Below, piece after piece: positions 34,661 through 47,090 of a stretch of DNA of 64,000 bases. Made by a program: the position numbers and the translations under genes. The notes beneath the pieces were generated by a model that was not told where the DNA came from, made no database searches, and was given only the letters and a program-made list of their open reading frames with translations. Numbering within the stretch: position 1 is the first letter of the stretch; the number at the start of each line of letters is the position of its first letter. Source of the stretch: Eretmocerus hayati (taxonomy: Eukaryota; Arthropoda; Insecta; Hymenoptera; Aphelinidae). The stretch lies in assembly GCA_029851415.1 (NCBI GenBank), contig CM056744.1:13957268-14021267 (forward strand), in the 5' to 3' direction.

Positions 34661-37600
34661 ATATCATCATTACTTAAAATGCCACTCCTCTGTGGATGAG
34701 TTCGATGTCGTAGTGATTCATGGCTGGGTTAGTGTAAAGGGTTATTGAATCTAAAAAGACAACTGAAGAAATTATAAATCAGACAGTGGGCCAGAATCAT
34801 ATGATGCTACGTCTTCAGAATATTAGAATATTTTGCATTTGGAGGGTGAATTTGGAATACCTTCGCCGTGAGAAAAGTTATTTGGAGAATATCCCGTTGT
34901 TGCCTATGATTCCTCCGCACCATAGGATGGTGTCTTGCAAATTGTCTTCGCGGTCCTTACAGCCTGATTCTACACTAACAAAACCTCGAGAGTGAATTTT
35001 TTGCTTCAGAATGAATTCGGGGGAGGGGGAAAAAATTGTGCAAGAGAGAATCTTCCGAATGAATGAATGATGATCAAAAAAATCATGACCGAAGAAGGAA
35101 AAAAATTCGAAGGAAAACTGTTTCGCTGTCAAATATTCTTCTGCGCGAATCTTTCAGCATCGTGAGACTTTGCCTTGCTGATTGTCTGCACTTCTGTTTT
35201 TCTATGCTTTCGAGAAGATCATTCTCGGACACCAACCTGCCGCTCGGTTGGCCTCCCATTTTCACCGGGGGCAAAGAGAAGTTGGTGCGGATCGCGGGTA
35301 CTGCTGATATGAGGGTATACGGTTTTTCTTCTCAAATCTGTGTGAGGTCGTTTTGAGCGCATTTTGAAACATGACGGACCCATAATCCATGGAATTTAGA
35401 ATATTCTACGTGAAAATTGTGTCCCGTGCATTTTTTGATATTCCCGCTACCCTCAACACGTAAAAATTTGCTCTCACTTCATCACTCGTGACTCAGGTGT
35501 GAAAATTGTAGAGCGAGGTAGGGAAGGACAATTTTGAAGGTCTTTGCAAGAGCTACTTTATCCCTTGAGCGTTTTTGCGCTATCGTGATTTTCCGCTGAA
35601 TAGTCGATGATTGACTTAAATGAAAAATTTTTCACTTTTCGAAGCCAATTAAAACCATGAATTTTGGGTTAAGAAAGTTCTCGGAGGATATGAGCGAATA
35701 GCTTCTTCTCTCATCTTCTAAATGCTCTCAAGAAAATTGCCGTAGACCTAAGGACGTTGGAGTAGTCGCTGTTTCAGTGAAAGAATCCGTCTTCCATTTA
35801 TTTTGGCGGGCACTGTACATACCTTCTTTGTCTGTATATGTACTTGTGGCAAGCACCTTGAAGTCATCTTGGACTACGCGCCTTCTGGCTTCAGAGGTGT
35901 TTCCATCAGGATGATTTCACGTAAAGATCATTGCTCGGATGCTCATTTAGATGAACCCCAAATCCCTATGGTGCTGCTCGTGAGTTGGACGAGCTCTTCT
36001 CCGGACCCTCTCAGCACTCAACGAGATAGTCACGTTTCTGGCTAAACGTTAGACTAGTTGACATTCCATTACTTCAGCCTCGCCTCACTTTGGAGGTATT
36101 TGAGAAGCCGCAATTAAATCAGTCAAGAATCATCGTGACCAAATTGTAGGAGAAAACACAGGAAACTGTCAACGCTACAATACCAGGTGGTAGCAGTTTT
36201 TTTATTTTCGCCTCATTAACTCACTGGCTGATGAATTCCTTTATGTCAAGCCCCCACAACTGCACATTAGCTGATCCAATCGGTTTCGTACATTGTTCCA
36301 TAATCAGATCTAACGAAGAAACGCATACCACCACGTGAGCGTTGGCTTCTGGGGCAGCATCCTCAACAAGACTTTTGGAAATGCTGATCAACTGAATACC
36401 TCCAGACGCTGTAGAAACGGCGGAAGTGGGCGTTATCATCATCGAATCTCAAAGTAGACTATCCAGTCTTAATCAAGTATGAGCAAACTCCAGCTGGTTG
36501 TTGACCTTCGGCTCAGATGGTCCGAGTGCGTTCTGGTCGAGATAAGCGCGCCATAGTTATTACTCTTTGTAGTGCGACCGCTGAATTACAACGACCAATC
36601 CACAAACTTGTCAGAATGTATGTTCCCGAAGTAGAGAAAATAATGTGTTGTGAGAACCCATAGAATCTAGAGTTCATTCATTGACTCCCCAGATTCAAAC
36701 ATCTGTAAAGTCGAACCCGTAGCTTTCCATTTTCGATGAAGTTCTCGATTTTTATCTCAATTCATTTTGCCTCATCAATATTTTGATGTAATGAATAATC
36801 TTCTGATTTTTTCCACCAAAACGAGTTCCAATCGGGACTCCGATGATGTTATTCCATTTCTCAAATTGGGAGTTTAAGATGAAATCCCTTTTCATCTTGT
36901 TCTCTTCTTCACCGAAGGCAGTGGGTGGAATAATCGAGTTCATAGTTTATGAGGATGATCATATCAATCATATATTGAATCGATATATTTGCATGAGTAT
37001 GATCTATCACTTTTTTTAATACCCTCTGGTTAGAACCATTCGAGTTTTATTGGCACGGCTCTGTACATGGTACGTTCCCTCTCTCTACAGCCACGTCCCG
37101 TCAAGAATCTACCGTCATCACTTCTCTCCTTGTATTGACCGTCAACCGCAGCCATGCTCACACTTAGTGCTGTGTCGCATCAACATTATTTGCCAAAGTT
37201 TCGATTATACGTACCAAGTTGAGTTGTGCACACAGGTGTTATTATTTCGCAAGCCCTCCACCACAACCGACATCAAATTTTTTATGCATCAAAGAAATGC
37301 ATATCAGGATTGCGATATGAAGTAAACATTTCACGGAAATGGGAGTTTTTCTTCCATTCTTAAACGCTTTTATTGCACTTCGACTCGGTATAGGGCTTTG
37401 TAACTATATCTGGTGGTGCATCAATTTTTTGCTTCCGGTCCACCGCCAACAGCCAATCATGTTCATGAGCGGCACTTCAAATCAGCCAATCACAGTTATG
37501 AACATGTAAGTTCTGGGGAAATCTCAGGAACTACCTTGGTCTTGTCAGCAGTCGCAAGTGACTTTATCGACGCAATTGTCAGATCTATAAGGTTATATTT

Positions 37601-38099
37601 ACATGCTGTTACGTCAGTCAGTATCTGATGACTCTGATCGACTGAAGCTTATCAATGGGCGCTCATATTACGCTTCACTGAGCTCATACTTGGCTCGTAT
37701 ATAATATACTGTCTCCCGAATTTTCGTACTCGATCACATCACATATCTGTGAACACGTGTTCGTGTAGGTTTGGGTGGGTTCGGGGCTCGGGCGCATGAG
37801 CCAGCGTAAGCTAGGGAGGATATGAGGAGATCGATATCGATGCAACTGGAGTGAGCAGCTCTTATCACCCGTCTCGTTGGCGCCGAAATTCGAATACGAG
37901 ATACGACACCCATAGATCGTTCTCCTCCAAGCACCGCGTTCTCTAACAAACTTCGCACTTTTTTTCCAGATGATACTTGCCGTTCTACCAAATTTTATCT
38001 CCTTAATATCATGCCAAGGTTGACAAAGTTCCTTGATATAGTTCATAAAAGCGTTTTCTTTTACTCTTACTCATTCCCATCTTTCCGGAAAATTGAATA
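34661..38099. other. Intergenic region without a recognised gene
   Basis: Mixed AT-rich DNA. Open frames of 60-120 codons on both strands (for example 36,221-36,442 and 37,684-38,046, minus) lack known motifs and splice support. No tRNA or repeat is clearly seen. Confidence 0.3.
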
Positions 38100-38505
38100 T
38101 GGCGACAGATCGGGGCCTCACCTAAAGAAAATTCTTTCTACTCCTTACACATGTCTAATATAGTTGTATTCTGACCCTCATTTCGAAATTATTTTTCGGC
38201 ATCCACAGTGTCAGGTGTATTCCAAACCACCGAAGCTATTAAATCTACGATCATATAGATTCTAACTTGGAGCCACCTGAGATTCGAAGTCTGGCCTTCT
38301 TCGTTGAAGGCCAGGACCTCATCGCTAACGCCGCAGTATAGCTTCGTTTGAATGTCATCACAAATGTTGTGTCACCCTGTATATTTTTGCGAACAATCAC
38401 GATAAACGAATTAAAATATGCAAAACCACTAAATGAGAAAGATCACGCTTGACTCATGTTCCACCTGTAAAAAGGCTCTAATACTGAATGAATATTTTGT
38501 TCTAC
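38100..38505. other. Downstream flank conserved between OR-A and OR-B
   Basis: It aligns with about 200-620. It includes a hairpin (ctggccttcttcgttgaag... at 38,292-38,312) also found, diverged, near 425-450, and the continuation of the intron after the ...FFILT exon. In neither copy could the next exon be joined without a stop. Confidence 0.4.
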
Positions 38506-41500
38506 CTCGTCAAGATGAAGAAACCACGTGTATTTTGCATAGTGATGATAAATATGCTGCTAACCCCAGACAATGGTACAAAAATCGCAAGAGCAGCAGC
38601 GCTGAAGTGGAATGAGGTGATGTAATAGTGGTCGTGCTGCTCGAAGAATATGTAGTCTCCGTACACGATGATTACATGTGTCCTTGAACCATTCGATGAT
38701 GGTAAGAATCCATCCATCAGCAAGGCACTGACTGGCAACACGTTCGATAAGAGCCAAAAAAGCATCAGATAACCTGAAGAATAAAGCACCATCGATTTCG
38801 TTGAAGTAAACTTTGCGGATACATGGTATTCAGAAAATCGATTCCGAATCATGGAAATCTTATCCATTTCTGTTCCTGCAACAATGCAGAATTGTGATAA
38901 TACTATCATGAAGATGGCTCTTTTTGCGCAGCTTCTACGGAGAAATCCGCATTATAATAAAAAGTACTTGAAGTTTGTTGATGTATCTTCGTGCAGAACA
39001 ATCTTGACAAAATCCCACGATTCTCGTTCTTCTTTCGTTAAGCATTCTAGAATATGGGTCATGAAAGAATTAACAGGCCTCGTGAATTTTGAGAGACTGT
39101 CAAAATATTCAAGAAATATCAGACTGAAGATCGAAATGGCATAACGTGGAAGGAACGAGAATCCAGTCAATAAAAATCTTAGCTTCACAAGTGGCAAAAA
39201 CTGGGCCCAAACTTCAACGGTAATCGAATGTAAACCAGTGAATATACTGAAAAAACAACATGAAACTTGATGTCCAATGTTGTTCAATTCTGATACCGTC
39301 AACTGAGGCATATTTGAACAGCAGGGGTAACTTTGGAATACTTGATGATTGAGCTCCAAAAAGCGCACTTCGAGGTTCAGAAGTCTTTGCCGCATGACAC
39401 ATGAAAGCCTCAATGACACCGAAGGCATAGTAAATCGGATTTCCGATGTTTAGGAATGAATTCAAAGTTGTACAGCAAAACAATGTTGAAAGTTCTCACT
39501 TTCACTTTTACTGTTACAAAGCTACCCAAATGGGGGTATTATATATATAACTTTAGAACACTGTTTCGGACACCCATACCTCCGACCACGGATGTCCAAA
39601 TGGACTTCAAAACCCGTCAATTGAAAGCTGGAACTGCAAATTTCCGATTGACCACGGATACATTGCACATTTACAGTAAAACTCGAACCTCTTCTGAACG
39701 GCACCTATTTCCCGTCTATTGAAAAAAATTTTTTGGTGAATTCTAGTCGGGGGAGTGCCGAAAAGTGTTTCCAGTAACAGAGTTATGACAAAACAACCAT
39801 TGCGTAAGGGTTTCGGCTATGTCCACATAGATGGACATCAGGCCAACGGGGAATGAAAATATCAATAATTGATTTTAAAGATCACCGGTTTCTGACTCGA
39901 ATTTGTGTACGTTGACTTTTTCTGATCCAGGAAAATGAATATCTCAGAATTTCTATACCAAGAGTATGATTGCTATAACACAGACAAAAATCAAATTTCT
40001 TAAGAAAGCTAGTTGTCATTCTCAATACTTGGGAATGAGATATGAGAGTCAGTCTAACAATTCGTCATACATTTTTGAGGCAAGAGGTATTGTCCACCAC
40101 TTGTTCACACTCGTGTTTTTCATAACACAAGTATACCGCGTGAGCCTGGCGTACACGTGTGTGGACAGAGTTTACACACACGGCAACTCTATATGCCTTT
40201 ACTTTTCGCGGTCGGTCTTATGGCTATAGTTTCTTTTGCCTCAGAAATACATGATGACCTTCCAATTCGATTTGAAAACCTCATCCCCAACTACTGAGAA
40301 TAATTTTCGGCTTCTTTCGAAAAACAGATTTTTCGATCTGATTGATTTGCACGTGAGAGCAATTATAAATCAGGTTTTTGGTGTAGAAACAATCTGGTAT
40401 TTATCAATTCGAACCAAAGAAAGGGATCGCACCAGAATTTTTGAGGAATCTTCAAAACTCAGCCCACAGAGCTGACTCAAACATGTATCCACGTGTGTGT
40501 ACACAGATAAGAAGAGGTTAAAGTTACGGAGGAAGTCCAATCAAAAGTGTTCAAAAGTGTTTCAGAGTTACCCCATTTGACGGTACCATGAACTTCTTAG
40601 AAAATTCATATTTTGTTGAAATTCAAGTCTCGCTAATTCTCACTTAAAGGACACGTTATATTGAATGAATGATACCTGAAAATGCGAAGGTTATGAGATA
40701 ACCTGCCATCGAAGATCTTAGGACGTATTTTGTTTCTTCGTCATCAGAAATATCCTGCCAAACTCTTCGTGTGGCCAGATGCAACATTCTTAACTATGAT
40801 AAGAGAATGATTATCTTAGGCAAATTCCTGTGGAATCATGAACCAGCTCCCTCATCGCCGTTATTTGGGATTTAGAGACAGTGTACTCAAAGTGCCCCCC
40901 CCCCCTCTCAAGCCGTTTTGCTAACAGCTTTGGTCTACGCTAATATTTTTCAACGTGCCTGAGCTAATTTCAAAGTTTGCCTCAAAACCTTCAGAATAGG
41001 TTATGATACAAAAATGAGCTCAACTTCCACCAACCAGAGCTAAGCCATTCCAATTTCCCGGAACTGGTATTTTATGATACTGTACGTAAATTTGAGTAGT
41101 TTTGCTCGAAGCGGATATGGCACGAGCGGATTGAGTTCTATAAGCGTTTCGTGATAAAACTAACCATGTACACGCAGTCTTATAACCCCTCCATAGAGGG
41201 TGGACCTAGAAATGATGTCCAAAGTTGCAATTCTTAGGTTCAAGTGCCATGGAAAATGGAAGGTTTCTTATCCATGATGGCTTTATCACTCGTCATATAA
41301 TTTCAATCAATAAATTTCTTGAAAACGGCTGATCAACGAGTCAATTTTGACTCGTTGAAAGGTTTTTTCTTGGCTTCGCGGAAGGCTGGCCCTAAGGCCT
41401 AACATGCCTTCATCATGTTTTGAAAGTCTGCAGCCCAAGAAAGGAGTGAATCTTATGTTCTCATATAAATTTCGTAAAAACACAATATTCTCGCGATTAG

Positions 41501-42386
41501 ACATTCAAATTTGATATTTTTCGGCTTATTTAATATCTTCCACCCCACTTTTTCCGGGAAGATTTCGATCTATTGCGTGAATCCTCAAGAGTCGAGAGCA
41601 AAGTCAGAAAAGACGAATAGGAGCACTTCGGGTACTCCCATGTCTCACGACTATTCTCCGATTTCGCCGATAAAACTGCGCCATATCCGACGTTAAAGTA
41701 CGTGAAAACCCCTTCAAAATGAGCCATGAAAGCGTCCTCTATGGTCAAATAAAGCCGAGTAGTTCAACTCACAAAATTGAAGAAAAAGTTTTTGGGTGTG
41801 CTCAAACTTTTGACCTGTAGTGTACATCTTATCGTAGAAAATCGACTTCTTCCGTCATAGAACACTGTTCCATTGTGAAATTAGTTGAAAGTGATTTGTG
41901 TTGAGGTCGTATTCGAAGACCATGGTCAACTTATTTGGCTCAGAGGAATAAAATATGGCGTACCCTTCTCCATGCACAATTTTTCGTCTCTTTTAGTACT
42001 TGAATTTACATACTTGCGTAGTACTGGAGTGGGTGATCCAATAACAAACTGAAAATGATATAAAACAACCCAAGACGCTTAGATTCTCCATCATTTTATC
42101 GTAATCTTTGCCCCATATTTGAATGAGGAATAGAACCTGGTGGATGAATGACAACTGTAGGATAAAGATTGAGAAAATTATGTGATTGTCTGGCAGTACT
42201 CACAATTGGTGTGATATAAGAAATCGTCAAGAGTTGAATACTGTAATAAATCACATTCCTCGTAGATTTAGGTTGATAAGGCCACAGTCCTGTCAATCTC
42301 AAGAACAGTTCATTGTGACGACCATACGAATTCTCGTCAGTATCTATTCCGAAAATATCAAACAGTTTAACCATGAATTGGTCCAT
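38506..42386 (-). CDS. Odorant receptor OR-A (7tm_6), partial model
   Basis: The minus-strand exons I can place are: exon 1, 42,204-42,386 (61 codons, MDQFMVKLFDIFG, RLTGLWPYQPKS, donor att|gtgagt); exon 2, 42,014-42,154 (47 codons, ending WITHSSTTQ, donor caa|gtatgt); a likely small exon near 41,850-41,935 (PNKLTMVFEYD); 40,676-40,793 (LATRRVWQDIS); and 38,506-38,875 (TEMDKISMIRNRF, YGDYIFFEQHDHYY, then a helix ending RGFFILT). Phases between the last two match exactly (G plus GA). It is co-linear with OR-B, introns and upstream flank included, so the two are products of a segmental duplication. No stop is seen in the placed exons, but the C-terminal exons were not found, so function is uncertain. 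Confidence 0.65.
38952..39428 (-). other. Open frame in a large OR-A intron
   Basis: A 158-codon minus-strand open frame lies between OR-A exons. The segment aligns with OR-B DNA on both sides of the nested insertion (about 1,000-1,250 and 20,790-20,890), but there the frame is broken. No domain is recognised; it is probably intronic and incidental. Confidence 0.2.
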
Positions 42387-43199
42387 GGTGTGGGAATTTT
42401 TTTAATTGATATGATGTTCTTCTGCCGTTTCTGAGATTTGGATCCTCGTGACTGTTAAAATAAACGATGAAGTTATCGCTCAATCAGGAATAAAACTCAT
42501 TCTCAATGTTGCATGTCGCAGATTTTGCTATCAAACGAATCCCTAATGAGTTCTTCTTTGCGTTCCTCCAAAATACTCAATAGTAACAATGGTACACTCA
42601 TTCTTTACCAGAAGAAGATATCCCGTCTACTCCATTGGCGAGAAATTAAAGCTTTGAGTCATTCATCGACTATCCTATTGAAGCTTTGCATAGTCTTCTA
42701 AATTACTAAGACATTTGAATGTCAGCGATTCCGTTTGAAGTTGTAAGGATTCTTTTTCTCTATGATAACAAGCTGAATATTTCATTATCATGACTCGTAA
42801 ATTCTCGAACCTACTGTGAGTGAGATTACCGCGCCCTAAACTAATTCAAACTTACATAACTTCGAATGCTTACTTTATGGCTTTGGATATCAACTCATAA
42901 CATGAGTGTTTTTTACTTCTTTCCAAAATGGAAACAACTTCACTTGATCAAAATAAATTTGTTTGATTTGGCCATTTAATTTTGTTTGAGAATAATTTAG
43001 ACGAGGAGCCGATTGCTCATCTCCTGATATCGCACTGAAAATGTGGACCCGAATTCTTCCGTGAGAACTGAGACATTTGATGATTCCTGTCAACACTATT
43101 TCAGGGGAAGTTGGATAGTGTATCAAGAGGAGATTCACAATAAAGATCTACAGATTTTTTGACGCGAAGGGAGAATGAGAATAGGTATATTAGTTCTTA

Positions 43200-43600
43200 T
43201 GTACCGGATACCCGCCTTTCGGCTTAACCCCGGTTGCCCCTATGAGCGCGGGGCAAGGATACGCCTTACCACCGCGTCCGTTTGGAGGATGGCCACCACC
43301 GAACTCGAAAAGTGATCCAGCACTCACCCCTCTCCCCCTCCCCGACTACCAAATTCCGGGCTCGGCCCCCACACAAAGCCAAAATCCAGCCCTCGGTGGG
43401 GGGTTTGGGACTCTTCTAGGCTTCCTTGGAGCCCAGGGGGGCCCTCAGGTTGCTGAATGAGTCGTTCAGGCTCGTATTGTTATCGTCCAGAGACGATTCC
43501 AATGCTAGTCCCTAGCCCTAGACTCACCCAGGCCCGAGCACCGGATGGAGATGTGCGGTCTCCACGCTCCGGCGGGCGCTGACTGACAAGGGGACGACGG
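43200..43600. other. GC-rich block before a dispersed 110-bp module
   Basis: This GC-rich segment stands out from the AT-rich surroundings. It reads a 72-codon proline/glycine-rich frame on the plus strand and a similar frame on the minus strand. It may be the 5' region of a retrotransposon, but no domain is recognised. It runs directly into the module at 43,600. Confidence 0.3.
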
Positions 43601-43708
43601 CCCATTTGACGGAGTTACTCTGGATTCTTCATATTCTAGGTAATACAAAACTGTAAAAGAATTTCGGACAAGATTGGTGATCCAAAGGTCTGGTCCTCCC
43701 GTTGTGAG
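43600..43708 (-). repeat. 110-bp dispersed module, copy 1
   Basis: Starts gcccatttgacggagttact and ends in ctcccgttgtgagt. Closely similar copies lie at 59,873-59,982 and 60,119-60,230. On the minus strand all three keep an open frame of about 35 codons reading GGPxLxxTN ... TPSNG. Confidence 0.65.
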
Positions 43709-43758
43709 TCCGAGAGCTCGTCAGATTCCAGGGCTGAGACACTGAGGTGCCTCAACGG

Positions 43759-44463
43759 AGTTACGTGAAGTTGGCCCGCCACTTTGAGATGAATATATCA
43801 AAAAATCAAGCAAAAAATCTCGAATTCAATGGTGCAACTCTTTTTATTTGAACAATTTGACCATTTGAGCAATGAATGTTCAAAATGCTGAGACATCACC
43901 CCCCACCAAAACACAATAAATGCTCATAACTCCACGAATATATGCAGTGGGAAAACTTACGCAGACTCAAATTGAAGCTCTTAATTTGACCATATCGATT
44001 CAATCATCAGAACTTATCACTATTCACACTAAATTGTTTAAACAGGCTGGAAGGAGTCCCCATGTATAAGGTATAGGCAGGTGCCGACTGGTGGGGACCA
44101 TGCGGAATATGTGTGCTCCTCCTTCGCTGCCTCTCCTCTGCTGGCCTACACCTCATACATGGCGACTTCTCCCAGTCTGTTTAAACAATTTAGCGTGAAT
44201 AGTGATAAGTTCTGATGATTGAATCGATATGGTCAAATTAAGAGCTTCAAATTGACTCCCCCCGGGTTTTCCTACTGCATATATTTGCGGGGTAATGAGC
44301 GTTTATTGTGATTTGGTGGGGGGTGATATTTTAGCACTTTGAAAATTCATTGCTCAAATGGTCAAATTATTCAAATTAAAAGAGTTGCACCATTAGATTC
44401 AGGATTTTTTGCTTGATTTTTTGATATATCCATCTCAAAGTAGCGGGCCAACTTCACGTAACT
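43759..44463. mobile_element. 705-bp non-autonomous relative of the 17-kb element
   Basis: It is a foldback whose arms (about 43,759-44,075 and 44,145-44,463) are inverted repeats. It is flanked by the 9-bp duplication cctcaacgg (43,750-43,758 and 44,464-44,472). The terminal sequence agttacgtgaagttggcccg resembles the 17-kb element end, sharing gtgaa..tggcccgcca. Further in, both elements share ctcataact, ctcaaattgaagct and gtccccRtgtataag in the same order and orientation. It has no gene and presumably moves by using the fusion transposase or a relative. Confidence 0.75.
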
Positions 44464-45254
44464 CCTCAACGGCCCTTGCAGGTGACGCGAGAGGGGGGAG
44501 GCAAAGAGAGATTTCCCCAGTTAAATCATGCTACCCATAAACACCGACTATATGCCATTCGCTGGCAATTATTGGTATATGCCAACTTAATCTCTGATGG
44601 CTACCTCTATCCAATACAATTATAATATTCGTGCCAGAATTGTTGGGAATGGTAGGGTGTTGACGAATCTTGGAGGAATTTTCTAAATGAAAGAGTGCTG
44701 TTTTTTGTTTGATCTCTGACCACTCTCCGAATCTACGCAATCACAATGACGACATTCAGAACAACTTCTAAAAATTCTTTCCAAATGGTCAATTTCATCA
44801 GAATAAAAGCCACCGTGGCTTTTCCAAGCATTGGAGTCGAGATCAAGTTCTCGACTCCAATGCATGAGATCGAGGTCTGAATTTTACCAGGTGCCAATAT
44901 GAATTTTTAAAAGGTAGGTTTCGATTACTTCAGGAATAGGTTGAAAATGCGTGATTAATAAAATTAACATCTAACCAAATATTACCAATACTTATTTGAC
45001 ATATCCACTTTTCATTTGTAAATTTCCTCCTGATAGTTACAAGACTTGTATCGACGAATCATTACAGAATCACTAACAACTCAGGCTATGAAGAACGAAC
45101 ATAGATGTAGCATTTGTATCAGGTCTATAGAAGCGAGTCTGAATTCGTGATATAGACCACCCACGGCATTATTGTGGAACATGTTTTGGAGTCTTCTGGG
45201 AGAATACTCCAGCTAATCAAAATCGCCACTTGAACCGTTTTTGAAAAAAGTCGG

Positions 45255-46005
45255 GAATAACTTTTTTTCTGTCAGATTTCACTTTTCTACCCGCGATAAC
45301 TCAATGAAAACGCATTTTATTGGAACACACGTGAGGCAACTTTTGGTGGATCTTAAAAAGATCAACAAGAAAGTCTCCGCCTATTTTCTCTCAGAAAGAC
45401 TCCAACTTCGGTAGTTAACATATTCTCGTCCGAGAATTATATTCTTCGCGACCTCGGTCCCATAAATCCAAAGGAATACATTTTATCGAAAAATGTGTGA
45501 AGTAACATTTCGTAGATCTTCGAAAAATGAACAAAAGAAATCTACACATTTTTCCATTCAAAGCCTCCTGTTTCCGTGAATGGCATATTCTCGGCCAAGA
45601 TATATACTTTGTCTCCATTTCCGTCGATTTCGACTGTTATAAAAAAAAAGATGGGCCTTGGACGAGAGTACATCAATTACGGGAACAGGAGACCTCAAAT
45701 GAGAAATTGTGCGTGGACCTTTTTCGTTCATTTTTCGAAGGTCTACAAAACGCTACGTTACACATTTTCCGATAAAATGTATCCCTTTGGATTTATAGGG
45801 CCAATAACGTGAAAAATATGGATCTTGGACGGAAATACGTTCACTACGGAAACTGGAGGCCTTATGTGAAAAAATGTGTAAGACCTTTCTCGTTCATCTT
45901 TTCAAGATCTACAAACAATTGCTGAATATATTTTTTGATACAATGCGTTCCCGTCGAGTTATCGAGGGTAGAAAAATGGAAATCGTCAGAAAAACACCTA
46001 TTCCC
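45255..46005. repeat. Foldback element with repeated modules in each arm
   Basis: The segment 45,255-45,610 is the reverse complement, with differences, of 45,650-46,005. Within each arm a unit of about 170 bp occurs twice, recognisable by ...gatcttcgaaaaatgaac... after cattttat(c/t)g. Short open frames on either strand are by-products of this symmetry. Ends and target duplication are unclear. Confidence 0.6.
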
Positions 46006-47090
46006 AGCTTTTTCCAATAACGGCCGCCGTGGCTTCGGTAGAAAACTTCGTATCAAGGCGTAGGAATAGAATTGGGGGGGGGGGGGATCGCGTGAAAATA
46101 CTAAAAACTGTGACAAGGGCTTTTATTGCTTCCAACGGAGAAATTAGAAAATATATCGAACGCCATCTTTGAGCCGTTCTCGATGCGCGTTTGATTATAT
46201 AGATAATAATTGTGGTAACATTTTATGACATTGATGCTTTCATGTAGGTAGAATAAACGGCATCTAGTAGGAATAGTAGGATCCTGCTCATCTCACCTTT
46301 AACCCGCTCACTCCGAACCTCGCTTCTTAGTGTTAAAGACAGAAATTGTTTAATACTATAGAAAAGCCAACAACTAGGAGCAGCATGACAAAGTATGTCC
46401 GAAAGAATTCTGGTTGCTCCAATTTTTTTCGAAAGTATGAGTCTCCAATGATTTCTTAGTCGAAGGTTCCTGAGTTCACATGGGAGTCGTCTGATTTTTT
46501 TCAAAATTATGATCATGCGCTCAAAAAAGGTCATCTTGCATATTCAAAATCGATCAATAATCCACTTTTGATGACTTCCAATTGTAAGGTAAAATAAATA
46601 TCAGCACTCTGTTATTCATGGATATCACCCTTGAGCGTAGCGTAACATGAGCACTGCAATCGATTGAAGTACATGAATCGATCACACCTCTATAGCACAC
46701 GAAGTAATTTCTCACCACTTTGATGCAATTGTGAGAACAGTTGGTCGATAATGTCATTACAATACGAGAAGTGACTCGTTCCTTATCAATATGAAGTAAT
46801 CTTCAGTCCATAACTATTATGCTAATTTCTTATGTGTCTTTGTGTCCTGAAAAAATTGAGCCCGAATAACTAGGAGTTGTATGATGATATCAATCAAAAC
46901 TGCAGAATTCAGGATGTGATTGAATATTAGACTGACCCAAGCCATCGCATCAATTTCTCGATCAAAATACGGTAAATTCCTTCCCTGTCACACAGCGACC
47001 ATCGAGTCGTATCCTAGTTGGAGTAATCATATTCATGTATATCCAAGTTCCTCATAAATATTGTTTGATTAAATCCAAGTGATGATATAA
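46006..47090. other. Region upstream of IR-1
   Basis: Contains a poly-G run (46,074-46,086) and AT-rich DNA. It would include the IR-1 promoter, but no specific element is recognised. Confidence 0.3.

Noticed and set aside
38230..38345. tRNA gene or tRNA-derived SINE near the OR-A 3' flank
   Set aside because: There is a B-box-like cgaatctcag and a hairpin, but no cloverleaf could be formed with a proper acceptor stem.
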